From assembly GCA_018380115.1 (NCBI GenBank), contig JAGZUF010000012.1, positions 1 through 64,000 on the forward strand: DNA of 64,000 nt, in the 5' to 3' direction. The notes below the pieces were generated by a model. It saw only the letters and a list, made by a program, of their open reading frames with translations, was not told the DNA's origin and did no database searches. A program made the position numbers and the translations under genes. Source of the stretch: Oscillospiraceae bacterium (GTDB taxonomy: Bacteria; Bacillota; Clostridia; Oscillospirales; Ruminococcaceae). This document shows, piece by piece, positions 8,075 to 16,926 of this stretch; within the stretch, counting starts at the first letter, position 1, and every line of letters begins with the position of its first letter.

Positions 8075-9142
8075 CTAAATATATATACGCTTATCATTCT
8101 CATCCAGAAAAATTTCTTCCAGCCTTCTTATCATACGAACACGCTGCTGCGGCAGTTGACAGGATACTTTTTCCCCTAACCAATACTGTATACCCAAATA
8201 CGGAAGATTTACCCCTGCCGCACAACATGCTACAATGCCACCAGTAAAACGCGGATTAATTTCCATGACCTGGGGAGAACCCAATGCGTCCTCCTTTAGA
8301 TCAAAGCCTATATTACCGCTAAGTTCCAATTTTTTTACTACTTGGGCGCAAAGCGACTGTACCTGTTCATGGTCTTCAACAATACACTGCATTTGATTAC
8401 TGCTCACTACAAGTGAGGCTTTACGACAGACAGATGCTAAAATCTCGCCTCTGTCTGCCAAAATATCCACGGCATATTCTGTTCCCGGAAGAAATTCCAT
8501 TGCCATCATTGTGTAAGGCCATGGCTGTCTTGCCAATAGGATAGTTTTCAGGTCTTCATAGCTAATTACCATTCCGTCCGGCTTTCTTTCAAAAAAATCT
8601 TTGGCAAGAGCCTCCGCCGTCTCTATCACACGTATCGCTCTGCTGCCGTTTCCCTGCACCGCCTTTGCACAAAATGCTTTTTCTGGCCATCCTACGGCGT
8701 ATGCCGCTCGCTCCATTTGTTCCCAATTTTCAACAAGATAAAAATCAGGAACCGGAAGACCGTTTTCCTTCATCCACGTGAGCAGCTTTCCTTTATCGTT
8801 CACTATGTCTAAGCGCTCCCGCTCCATCACCGCAATTTTAATTCCTTTCTGTTCAAATTGCAGTTTGCATTGTGCAAGCTTCTTCAGTTCGCGTGTAACA
8901 CATGGAATAATTAAAGCCACACTCTCTTTTTCACAGATATCCAAAAGTTGTTCAACAAAGCTTTCCTGTGACGCTGCGGGTACTGTGTAAAAAGCTTCGA
9001 ATTCAGCCCTGCACGCCGCAAAAGGGTTCATATCCACCCCTACCAGGCGCAGGCGTTTATCATTCGCTGCTTTCAAGCAACGAAGAATACCCGGCATCCC
9101 TGGCGCTCCAGCCCCTGTCAATAAAATGGTCGTTCTTTCCAT
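8075..9142 (-). CDS. ATP-grasp ligase of a polysaccharide locus
   Basis: This 355-residue protein has an N-terminal Rossmann-like pre-ATP-grasp domain (ILLTGAGAPGMPGILRCL, a PylC/carbamoyl-phosphate-synthase-type start). An ATP-grasp core follows, with AKAVQGNGSRAIRV, an AMEFLPGTEYAVD strand and the Mg-binding MEINPRFTGG. Such enzymes join a carboxylate, activated as acyl-phosphate, to an amine or thiol. Here it may attach an amino acid or amine to the uronic acid or an amino sugar of the repeat. Two ATGs (9151 and 9142) are possible; the second has AAAGGG nine bases away. It follows the NodB-like gene by a few bases, which suggests a functional pair. The substrate is unknown. Confidence 0.75.
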   Translation of the reverse strand: MERTTILLTGAGAPGMPGILRCLKAANDKRLRLVGVDMNPFAACRAEFEAFYTVPAASQESFVEQLLDICEKESVALIIPCVTRELKKLAQCKLQFEQKGIKIAVMERERLDIVNDKGKLLTWMKENGLPVPDFYLVENWEQMERAAYAVGWPEKAFCAKAVQGNGSRAIRVIETAEALAKDFFERKPDGMVISYEDLKTILLARQPWPYTMMAMEFLPGTEYAVDILADRGEILASVCRKASLVVSSNQMQCIVEDHEQVQSLCAQVVKKLELSGNIGFDLKEDALGSPQVMEINPRFTGGIVACCAAGVNLPYLGIQYWLGEKVSCQLPQQRVRMIRRLEEIFLDENDKRIYI

Positions 9143-9147
9143 CTCAT

Positions 9148-9888
9148 TCATCCCTTTAATAACCGCTCTTTTGGAAAAACCGAATCTATATCTGTTAGAT
9201 TGTCACGAAGCGTTTCCCATCTTTGCGTCTTAGCTGCTCCGACAAAATCCTGAAGTGTCTGTTCCATTGACTTTTCTTCTGTCTCATACCAAAACGGATG
9301 TGTCAAAATGTGCAGCTTTTCATACATACCGCTTTTGATAATTTCAAGAGGAGCCTCTCTCCAATTTCGTCTTGAATCAGACAAGTATTTGAATTTTCGA
9401 AAAAAAATGCTGGAGTAACTGTTAATCATTCCCGGTATAATTACATCAGCTGATAAAAACTGCCTGCTGGGACGATGCATGGACACCACATTGATTCGAA
9501 ATCCGGTTGCCGCTTCTAACAGCCTCGCCTCTCGTATTACTTCTTCGCAAAGCTTTTGAACATTGCCTGCAATAGACGAATAACAGGTTTCATCAAAATG
9601 GAGCCCTATTTCATGCCCATATGCCAAAATTTGTTGTAAAGCCTCTCTATTTTTTCGAGAAAATACATTATAAAAATCGCTGGTTATCAGGACAAAATAT
9701 GTTGAGGCAACACCCAGCATTTGTTCTAACGCTGCAAGTTTGACCGCTTTATTCAAGTCATTATCCACATCATGTCGCAGGATAAATTCCCTTGGGAAGT
9801 GCCCCCAATCAGCATAGCCAGCATTATGATAACCATATTCCTGCAACGTGCTTATCAAGAGCTCATAGGAAGAATAATCAAAGTTCAT
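9148..9888 (-). CDS. NodB-fold polysaccharide deacetylase-like protein
   Basis: This protein of about 246 residues carries divergent NodB/CE4 motifs: RHDVDND for the first metal-binding motif, GHEIGLHFD for the second, and LTHPFW near the C-terminus. Family members hydrolyse N-acetyl groups on carbohydrates. The motif pattern (RHDVD) fits the intracellular-looking subgroup found in polysaccharide loci, and no signal peptide is visible. An ATG at 9933 would add 15 residues but has no ribosome binding site, while ATG 9888 follows GGTGG. The start is therefore uncertain. It is coupled to the downstream ATP-grasp gene: deacetylation could expose the amine that the ligase acylates. That link is inference. 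Confidence 0.7.
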   Translation of the reverse strand: MNFDYSSYELLISTLQEYGYHNAGYADWGHFPREFILRHDVDNDLNKAVKLAALEQMLGVASTYFVLITSDFYNVFSRKNREALQQILAYGHEIGLHFDETCYSSIAGNVQKLCEEVIREARLLEAATGFRINVVSMHRPSRQFLSADVIIPGMINSYSSIFFRKFKYLSDSRRNWREAPLEIIKSGMYEKLHILTHPFWYETEEKSMEQTLQDFVGAAKTQRWETLRDNLTDIDSVFPKERLLKG

Positions 9889-10047
9889 TTTTACCACCAA
9901 ACCGAACTTCTGATAAAAACTCTCCTTTTTCATTTACAACGTAATACAGTTTCATACAAAAAAGAATCCTTTCCATCACTATTCCGCCTCCGTCAATAGA
10001 GGTTATATTTCTTCATATGCCGCTTCTTTAATATCGAAAAGCTGAAT

Positions 10048-11361
10048 TTACAACACCTCGATATTTTCCCGCTCCGAAATATGCTTCATCACGTTTTTGG
10101 TATCGAAGATAACCTTAGCATTCTGCTGTACCATAGCATAGTCCACATTGGTATGCGCACAGGTTACCATCACGAGATCCACATCACGTACGGCCTTTGG
10201 CGTCAGCATCGGAATACTATGCAGCACCTTGCCGGCGTGCCTGCACTGTGGTACCCACGGGTCGAAATAACTGACTTCTGCCCCAACTTTATTCAGCTCG
10301 TCTATCACGCGCAGCGCAGGGCTCTCCCGATAATCGTCGATATCCTGTTTATACGCCACACCCAGCACCAGCACCTTTGCACCGTTGATCGCCTTTTTAT
10401 GGCGGTTCAGAATGTGCATGGCTCGCTCCACACAATATTCCGGCTGGCTGTCATTAATCACCATGCTGTTTTCGATGAGTGTGGTATGAAAGCCATATTC
10501 ACGCGCTTTCCAAGTGAGATAATACGGGTCCAGCGGAATGCAGTGTCCTCCGAGGCCCGGGCCGGGGTAAAACGCTTGAAAACCGTATGGCTTTGTTTTG
10601 GCGGCATCTACTACTTCCCAGATGGAAATACTCATTTTATTGCATAGGCGAGCCAGTTCGTTCACAAGCCCAATGTTGATATTGCGGTAGGTGTTTTCCA
10701 AAATTTTCTCCATTTCGGCCACGGCCGGGCTGGAGACTTCCTTTACATCGCCCTCCAGCACGGCACGGTACATAGCCGCTATTACCTCTGTGGCATCCTT
10801 ACCCACGCCGCCTACTACTTTAGGGGTATTTTTTGTTTTGTAGATAAGGTTACCCGGGTCTACCCGTTCAGGGCTGAAGCCAAGGTAAAAATCTTTGCCG
10901 CATACAAGGCCGCTGCCTTTTTCCAAAATGGGCTTGATAAGCTCCTCTGTTGTACCGGGGTATGTGGTGGATTCCAGCACTACCATTGTTTCCGGTTTCA
11001 GATACTTTGCTACTTCTGTGGCAGAATCGCGCACATAACGGATATCGGGCTCCTGATGAGCATCCAACGGAGTGGGTACGCAAATTGCAATAAAATCCAC
11101 ATCCTTAATAAAGCTGAAATCTGTGGTGGCGCGCAATTTACCCACTTTGACAAGTGCGGCAAGGTCGCTGTCTACCACATCGCCGATATAATTGTGCCCG
11201 GCGTTTACCATATCCACCTTAGCCTGCTGTACATCGAAACCAATGGTCTCAAAGCCCGCCTTGGCTTTTTCAACTGCAAGCGGCAGACCCACATAGCCCA
11301 TACCTACTACGCCGACGCGGATAGATCTTTCGGTAATCTTCTTCAGCAGTTTCTTTTTCAT
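10048..11361 (-). CDS. wbpA: UDP-N-acetylglucosamine 6-dehydrogenase (WbpA-like)
   Basis: This 437-residue UDP-sugar dehydrogenase has the size of Pseudomonas WbpA (436). It carries the NAD-binding VGVVGMGYVGLPLA near the N-terminus, the three-domain UDPG/MGDP dehydrogenase layout, the catalytic Cys in GGHCIPLDPYYL, and a C-terminal LGVAYKQDIDDYRESPAL segment. It oxidises C6 of UDP-GlcNAc to the uronate in two NAD-dependent steps. This starts the UDP-2,3-diacetamido-glucuronate route completed by the WbpB-, WbpE- and WbpD-like proteins. AAAGGTGAG precedes the start. UDP-ManNAc dehydrogenase activity cannot be ruled out from sequence alone. Confidence 0.88.
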   Translation of the reverse strand: MKKKLLKKITERSIRVGVVGMGYVGLPLAVEKAKAGFETIGFDVQQAKVDMVNAGHNYIGDVVDSDLAALVKVGKLRATTDFSFIKDVDFIAICVPTPLDAHQEPDIRYVRDSATEVAKYLKPETMVVLESTTYPGTTEELIKPILEKGSGLVCGKDFYLGFSPERVDPGNLIYKTKNTPKVVGGVGKDATEVIAAMYRAVLEGDVKEVSSPAVAEMEKILENTYRNINIGLVNELARLCNKMSISIWEVVDAAKTKPYGFQAFYPGPGLGGHCIPLDPYYLTWKAREYGFHTTLIENSMVINDSQPEYCVERAMHILNRHKKAINGAKVLVLGVAYKQDIDDYRESPALRVIDELNKVGAEVSYFDPWVPQCRHAGKVLHSIPMLTPKAVRDVDLVMVTCAHTNVDYAMVQQNAKVIFDTKNVMKHISERENIEVL

Positions 11362-11368
11362 GGTCTTC

Positions 11369-12445
11369 TCACCTTTTTAAAAGATTTTCAATAATAACCC
11401 CAAAATATTTCGCGCTGTTTTCCACAGTAAAATATTTTTCAGCATGAGCTCGAGCATTTTTTTCAAGCTGACTCTTTTGCTTTTCATCCAAAGAAAGATA
11501 ATAGGAGATTGTCTTTGCCAATGAATTCGCATTTTTGTCGCAGAACAATGCAAAGGAAGGATTCAAAAAGGTGGTCGGATCCTCCTTGCAGCTTGTAGCG
11601 ATAACACAGCAACCAGAAGCGCACGCTTCAGCTACTACCTGTGAAGGATAGTTCGGCGTTTGCAGAGAAAATACCACTTGCGCTTTTACAACATAATCCT
11701 GCGGCGCAATATAACCAGGCATTTCTACAATGTCGTCAAGATGAGCCTGATGTATTTTTGATTTTATCTGTTCTTCCTGATAACCACGTCCGGCAATTAC
11801 AACTCGATACCCTTCCCGTCGTATATCCTGCGCTACATCAGTGAGTGCCTCGACGAGCATAAGTGGGTTTTTCCCCGCACTCAGTCTCGCCGCACAAAAA
11901 AGCAGCATTTTTTCTTTTTTTGCTGGCTGAAATACACAAAGGTCTGTAAAAGTACCAGGTGTGCAGCTAAGCGGTTTCGCACCTCTAAAGCGCAACACAT
12001 TTTCTTTAAATTGAGGGTACAACAAATCTACATGGTCTGCATGCTTCCATGCCCAATAAGCCAAATTTTGTCTATAGTCTTCTAATTTTCCACTGCTTGC
12101 AGTCAAACCGGAAATAGTCAATAAAATCTTCTTTCTTCTCCAATGCTCCACCAACATTATTGCCGACCATGTAAGTGATATGTCCAGTAAATGAATAACT
12201 GACGCATCTGATTTGCACACCTCGCACAGAAGCTTTATTCTTGACTTTTGGCAGACGACATGCTGGAATACCGATATATCCAAATTAAGCTTATTTATAA
12301 GATCAATAAAATTCGAATAGTCCCCTTGAATAAAAAGGCATCCTGTAAATTCATGCTCTCTAAGCATAACTGCATATGCACGCAGAAGACGTCTCTCCGC
12401 CCCGCCAAAACCCGCTTGTGAACAAAGCACAAGAGCTACAGTCAT
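11369..12445 (-). CDS. Family 4 glycosyltransferase
   Basis: This 358-residue GT-B protein has an N-terminal acceptor domain (LVLCSQAGFGGAERRLL) and a C-terminal nucleotide-sugar domain with FCAARLSAGKNPLMLVEAL and EACASGCCVIATS, the usual GT4 landmarks. It adds one sugar to the lipid-linked repeat unit at the inner face of the membrane. The start codon overlaps the stop of the FrhB-like gene (ATGA), so the two are translationally coupled. The canonical EX7E motif is degenerate, and neither donor nor acceptor can be assigned. Confidence 0.85.
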   Translation of the reverse strand: MTVALVLCSQAGFGGAERRLLRAYAVMLREHEFTGCLFIQGDYSNFIDLINKLNLDISVFQHVVCQKSRIKLLCEVCKSDASVIHLLDISLTWSAIMLVEHWRRKKILLTISGLTASSGKLEDYRQNLAYWAWKHADHVDLLYPQFKENVLRFRGAKPLSCTPGTFTDLCVFQPAKKEKMLLFCAARLSAGKNPLMLVEALTDVAQDIRREGYRVVIAGRGYQEEQIKSKIHQAHLDDIVEMPGYIAPQDYVVKAQVVFSLQTPNYPSQVVAEACASGCCVIATSCKEDPTTFLNPSFALFCDKNANSLAKTISYYLSLDEKQKSQLEKNARAHAEKYFTVENSAKYFGVIIENLLKR

Positions 12446-13641
12446 AAATCTACACTCCCTCTACATTTTTTCAACAGTCGCTTCAAAGGCAACGGGACTT
12501 TACTTTTGAGCCAATTTTTGGCATAAATAGGGGCAGGGAGCAGCAGGGAAACAATAGCTGCAAAATTGTCCTGTTTTAGATAATCATATATTTTCTCGCG
12601 ATATTTGCCTCGTGCACTTGGGTGTAGCAGATTCTTATTTTGGCGTGCGATATCTTCTATTGATGTCTCTTCGATCATCATAGTCTCATTGAGTCTCTGA
12701 AGTAATATCTCACCTTTTTCTGTATTAACAAGTACTGCAGATACTTTGTCTCCCTCTTTAGCAAACTCAGGAAGTGATATTTCTATCCCCCAATAATCAC
12801 CAAGAGACATATCTCCTTGTCGTTGCTGGTTTGCAAAGGGGCATATATAACAGCTTTCTCGATAACTATGCGCTTGAATAAATGCGATATAGTAAGGATC
12901 CAGCGTATGCGGAACAATCTGTGTTTTCTCTTGCCAGAATACGGCTTTTCTATAATACAATCCTCCCCACGGTTTCTCTGATGCTCGAAAGGAAAAATTT
13001 TCAATGACAGCATTGTGTTTTAACTCCAGCCACCGCAAGTAAAGTTGAAACAACTTAGGGCTTGGCACTCCGTGACAAATCAAATCTACCGTATACAAAT
13101 TAGATTTATCCTTATGTTCTACCATTTTATTTAGAGCAGCCACCTGACAAGGAGTGCCGCTAAACAATACACTCCGTCCATCCTTCAAATCATCCATCAC
13201 TTGTGAAAAAACGCCATCAATTCTGCTTTGTACATATTTGGATCCCTGCACTTGCCATAATTCATCCAGCTTGTCAATTCGAATGTGCTGCACTGTTAAT
13301 TCATTTGAAAAAGCCGCACCATAGACCACCCCGCCTCGTTGAATAAAGTCTTTTGCCAGAAAATAAAACACCCCAGCAGAAGAAGAGCTCAACGCTTCTT
13401 TCTTATTTGATTCCTTGGCCTTAGCTGCTACACATCTGACCGGTACGCTTCCACTTTCTAGATGTGCTACGGGGCATCGCTGTTCACATTTTCTACAGTG
13501 AAGACAATGAGCGGCATCAATAGATGGAACCAAAAAGCCTTCATCATCGTCAACCATTCGAATACAATTTGCCGGACATACTTCAGCACATACACCGCAT
13601 CCAATACACTCATTTGTTTCAATGTGAATTGGTGGTTTCAT
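12442..13641 (-). CDS. FrhB/F420-dehydrogenase beta-subunit-like protein with two 4Fe-4S clusters
   Basis: This 399-residue protein starts with two ferredoxin motifs (CIGCGVCAEVCPANC and CLHCRKCEQRCPV). The coenzyme F420 hydrogenase/dehydrogenase beta-subunit fold follows, seen in SSAGVFYFLAKDF, FSGTPCQVAALNK, DLICHGVPSP and GDMSLGDYWG. Proteins of this type recur in polysaccharide loci next to pyruvyl transferases, but their reaction there is not established. A flavin- and iron-sulfur-dependent redox step on the glycan or its precursor is plausible. An in-frame extension upstream exists, but the start at 13641 overlaps the upstream stop (ATGA) and places the ferredoxin motif near the N-terminus. 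Confidence 0.8.
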   Translation of the reverse strand: MKPPIHIETNECIGCGVCAEVCPANCIRMVDDDEGFLVPSIDAAHCLHCRKCEQRCPVAHLESGSVPVRCVAAKAKESNKKEALSSSSAGVFYFLAKDFIQRGGVVYGAAFSNELTVQHIRIDKLDELWQVQGSKYVQSRIDGVFSQVMDDLKDGRSVLFSGTPCQVAALNKMVEHKDKSNLYTVDLICHGVPSPKLFQLYLRWLELKHNAVIENFSFRASEKPWGGLYYRKAVFWQEKTQIVPHTLDPYYIAFIQAHSYRESCYICPFANQQRQGDMSLGDYWGIEISLPEFAKEGDKVSAVLVNTEKGEILLQRLNETMMIEETSIEDIARQNKNLLHPSARGKYREKIYDYLKQDNFAAIVSLLLPAPIYAKNWLKSKVPLPLKRLLKKCRGSVDL

Positions 13642-14765
13642 GATATCTCTTCTATACATCTTTTTAAATAATCGATACCCTCCTGTCGGTATTGCTCCAT
13701 TTTTTTCTTTTTTGACGCATAGTCTATTGGGCATTGTATGAGTTCAATACCATTTGGGCTGTCAATGCTATTTAAAATAATTCTATCTTCTAATTCAAAT
13801 CTTTTTAACAGCTCTATATTACGGCAAGGATTACCTTCTGGAATGAATTCAACAAACTGTTTATGCAGCAAAATAGAAAATGCTGTGCCATGGAATGAAT
13901 CTGTAACAACATATTGTGCATGTTGAATCAAACTCAAAAATCTTTCTGGCGATGGCAATAATATGCGTTTGTCATAATCGCCAATTAATTGTGTATAATA
14001 AGCATTTACCGCAATCAGTGAACAACCTGTCCTTGTCGCCAGTTCTCTTGCAAAATTTTCCATTCTTTTGTTTTTGGCTAAACAATAAACCAAAATATAT
14101 TTTTGGGATATTGGCGGAATGGCCCCCATAAACGAACACCATTGTTCCTTTGTTTGCAAAAATACTGGATCGCAAACAACATCAATATATTTGCCAACTG
14201 GCGCCAGAAATTCTTTCGCTCTGGCTTCTCGCACAGAAATCCTCTGATACGTTTGAAGCAATTCACCAATTGTTTCTTTCCATTGTTCCATTTTCTCAGG
14301 GTTCCCCATACTTGCAGCATATGAAAATCTCAAAGTCCCGCTGTTGGAAAATGGGAAAAAATATGTCTTATCTAACTTTTGTTGATGAAAAACATTCCAC
14401 ACCTGGTCACTACCGGTAAGAAACGCTTTGGCTTCTGGCATTTTCTCTTTCAGCTCTTCTAAATCTCTATACAATTTGGACATATAGAGTAGCCGTTTTT
14501 GAAACGTTCCAAAAACCAGAAAGGCACAGAGATCCGCCGGTACCTTCGTTAAAAAAAATATAATTCGTCGTAACCAGCTTCGATTCCAATGAGATAGACG
14601 CAACAATGTAAAAAATCGGGCTGGTATACGTTCTTCTCTATTCTGGTAGTTAATATATTCCACCGAAACGCCAAACTCCTCAAGCGTCTTCTGTAAGGCA
14701 TACGCTTGCAGCAAAGAACCATAATTCGGTACTGCATGTCGAGAGAGAATTGCAAAATCAAGCAT
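13638..14765 (-). CDS. Polysaccharide pyruvyl transferase family protein (WcaK/CsaB-like)
   Basis: This 375-residue protein has the pyruvyl transferase pattern: an opening MLDFAILSRHAVPNYGSLLQ, a central FLTGSDQVWN, a conserved VTDSFHGTAFSILL and a C-terminal helix. The family transfers pyruvate from phosphoenolpyruvate to sugar hydroxyls as a ketal, giving the glycan negative charge. A TTG codon lies five codons upstream, but it sits inside the GGAG ribosome binding site, so ATG 14765 is the start. It is coupled (ATGA) to the FrhB-like gene, the common partner. Some members of this pair act as glycosyltransferase-like enzymes, so the reaction is only probable. Confidence 0.82.
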   Translation of the reverse strand: MLDFAILSRHAVPNYGSLLQAYALQKTLEEFGVSVEYINYQNREERIPARFFTLLRLSHWNRSWLRRIIFFLTKVPADLCAFLVFGTFQKRLLYMSKLYRDLEELKEKMPEAKAFLTGSDQVWNVFHQQKLDKTYFFPFSNSGTLRFSYAASMGNPEKMEQWKETIGELLQTYQRISVREARAKEFLAPVGKYIDVVCDPVFLQTKEQWCSFMGAIPPISQKYILVYCLAKNKRMENFARELATRTGCSLIAVNAYYTQLIGDYDKRILLPSPERFLSLIQHAQYVVTDSFHGTAFSILLHKQFVEFIPEGNPCRNIELLKRFELEDRIILNSIDSPNGIELIQCPIDYASKKKKMEQYRQEGIDYLKRCIEEIS

Positions 14766-14783
14766 TATGATAATCTCCAAAAA

Positions 14784-15815
14784 TTAGTCAGAAAAATAAA
14801 CCTTCTCAATCGCATTTATATATTCCCTTATGTCGCCAAAATGTCTTACCCTTTGCCTGGCACAGTGTGCCATAACATTATATTGATTGGCAGAAGCAGT
14901 CAAACAGAACAAAATTTTGTTTGCCATCTGCTTCACGTCATCTGCCAACCCACCACAATCCTCAGCAATAATATCTCGTAAACCACTCACTGGTGTTGCC
15001 ACAATCGGTTTGCCCAAAGATAAAGCCTCTATTGCCGCCATCGGGAATCCTTCCCATAGCGATGGCATTGCCATTACTCGGCAGGCCGCGATATAAGGGA
15101 ATGGATTTTGCTGAAATCCCACTAGATCCACATTTTCCTCCAAATGCTGCTCTTGCTTCATGCGCAACACTTGCACGCGCAGCTCCCCGTCACCAATCAT
15201 CACTGCTTTTACATCTGGCAGCTCCTTTTTCACCTGTGCTACTATTTGCAGAAATCCAATCGGATTTTTCGGTTCTGAAAACCGACCGCAATATCCAAGG
15301 TCATACTTCTGCCCACAGGCAAATTCTAAGCTCTTTTTCTCAATTTCCTGTGCATCAACAGCATTCGGCAAGGTAACAAACTTTTCCTTTTTCCCTTTAA
15401 CAAAACGGAACTCATTGGGAATAGAGGAAGAAACACAAATGAGTTTTTTCGCCCGGCACGCTGTAATGTATAGAGCAATGCTATTGAGACATATTGTTTT
15501 CAGCCACGGGCAATTACTATGCAAATGCCCCACAGTATTTCTGAACAAAAGGGCGGCATAAAAGCTGGCTCTGTAGTCCATCGCATGCACAATATCCGGT
15601 TTAAAAGCCCATATCGCACGCTTAACCGCAAGCAAAGAAAATCTGTCAAGCCCAATAAACGGTACACCCTGTTCACATACAAAATCTTCAATGCTGCCAT
15701 ATGGGCTGCAATAGGCCACTTTATGCCCGCGCCTTTTCATTTGCACTGCGATTTGCAGCGTAACATTTTCTCCGCCTGAAAAACTGTCCGTAGGAGCCAA
15801 ATACAATATCTTCAT
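14784..15815 (-). CDS. Family 4 glycosyltransferase
   Basis: This 343-residue GT-B fold protein has an N-terminal MKILYLAPTDSFSGGENVTL segment with the GG acceptor loop. The C-terminal donor domain carries YCGRFSEPKNPIGFLQ and PSLWEGFPMAAIEALSLGKPIV, in which the EGFPMAAIEAL stretch holds the EX7E pair. This is a typical GT4 retaining transferase acting on the undecaprenyl-linked oligosaccharide. Five extra codons upstream are possible, but ATG 15815 lies directly after GAGGTG and one base from the EpsG-like stop. Sugar specificity is unknown. Confidence 0.87.
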   Translation of the reverse strand: MKILYLAPTDSFSGGENVTLQIAVQMKRRGHKVAYCSPYGSIEDFVCEQGVPFIGLDRFSLLAVKRAIWAFKPDIVHAMDYRASFYAALLFRNTVGHLHSNCPWLKTICLNSIALYITACRAKKLICVSSSIPNEFRFVKGKKEKFVTLPNAVDAQEIEKKSLEFACGQKYDLGYCGRFSEPKNPIGFLQIVAQVKKELPDVKAVMIGDGELRVQVLRMKQEQHLEENVDLVGFQQNPFPYIAACRVMAMPSLWEGFPMAAIEALSLGKPIVATPVSGLRDIIAEDCGGLADDVKQMANKILFCLTASANQYNVMAHCARQRVRHFGDIREYINAIEKVYFSD

Positions 15816-15816
15816 C

Positions 15817-16926
15817 TCACACCTCAGCACCTTTTATCAGCACCGGGAACACCAGAGGGAACGCCGATGACTGATGGCGGATGAATGAGCCGAAATCCGG
15901 TTCAAACAGGAACGCCACCAAATACCAAGCCGCTGTTACGGCCAAAAGACGTTTTTCCGGCCAGCTCTCTTTCCATTTTCCACGCACAGCCGCCCAAACC
16001 GCACGGCATAACAGGCCTGTCCAGCATAGCTGCAGCACGACAAACGGCACATACTGCATTCCTTTCAAAATCAACTCGACTGGGAACATCATGCGGAAAG
16101 CAGCCAGAACATAGTTGACTATATACAGCGGAATCGTCCGATCCGGATTTTGTATTACATCCAGTATGATAGTATTCGCATCCGGGTCATTCCCTCTTGT
16201 GCGGTTCACGCCCATACGGCCATCAAAAAGTTTAATCAGAAGGCTTGGCCTAATAATTGCTACCAGAAAAACGAGAAACAGGATGACACAGATAATGCTG
16301 ATAAGCAGCTTTTTTCGATATGCAGGGTTCCATTGCTTCCATGGCAGCCATGACAAAATCAGAAAAAAAGCTGTTCCCGCTGCAATAACAATGTAATAGC
16401 TGCGAAACAAAAAGCTCCATAGTATAAGTAAAACCGTGACCAGCGCATCTGCGGCTGCACTTCTTTCTTTTCGGCACATGGCCGCCATGAGCACAAGCAG
16501 AAAAAAGAAAAACTGCACCGCCTCTTTGTGGACATTCCACACAAATATCGGAAGCAGCACGCTGTATACGCCGAAAAGCATATAATGCACCCATGTGGGC
16601 TGCAGATATTTCAGCCCCAGCCATATGAAGAAGGGCAGCGCCAGGGCCCACACCACAATGCCGCCCCAAAGCTGTGAATCCATGGGAAGAAACCGTTCCA
16701 TTGCCTGAAACAGCAGCGCCGTATTCGCATAGGAATCGGAAAATCCAAACTGCACGGTTCCCTGCATCATTCCCTGCACAGCGGTTGCATCATAAAAATA
16801 TTTATCCGGCAAGATAGCGAATTTCACAGCTTGCAGAAGCAAGCTTAAAGAAGCACAAATGTAAAGCAGAAATACAGTCTGGGCTCTATCCCTTTTTTCT
16901 TGTATGAATCGTGCTTTCATTGTCAT
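15817..16926 (-). CDS. EpsG/Wzy-like polysaccharide polymerase
   Basis: This integral membrane protein of about 369 residues has roughly ten hydrophobic segments beginning at FLLYICASLSLLLQAV. It also has the KYFYDATAVQGMM loop and the RxxxIRPSLLIKLFDG region expected of EpsG/Wzy-type proteins. Its place in a Wzx/Wzy-type operon points to polymerisation of the exported repeat unit on the outer membrane face. The ATG overlaps the stop of the Wzz-like gene by one base (TGATG). Wzy proteins diverge strongly, so the call rests on topology and context as much as on sequence. Confidence 0.7.
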   Translation of the reverse strand: MTMKARFIQEKRDRAQTVFLLYICASLSLLLQAVKFAILPDKYFYDATAVQGMMQGTVQFGFSDSYANTALLFQAMERFLPMDSQLWGGIVVWALALPFFIWLGLKYLQPTWVHYMLFGVYSVLLPIFVWNVHKEAVQFFFFLLVLMAAMCRKERSAAADALVTVLLILWSFLFRSYYIVIAAGTAFFLILSWLPWKQWNPAYRKKLLISIICVILFLVFLVAIIRPSLLIKLFDGRMGVNRTRGNDPDANTIILDVIQNPDRTIPLYIVNYVLAAFRMMFPVELILKGMQYVPFVVLQLCWTGLLCRAVWAAVRGKWKESWPEKRLLAVTAAWYLVAFLFEPDFGSFIRHQSSAFPLVFPVLIKGAEV

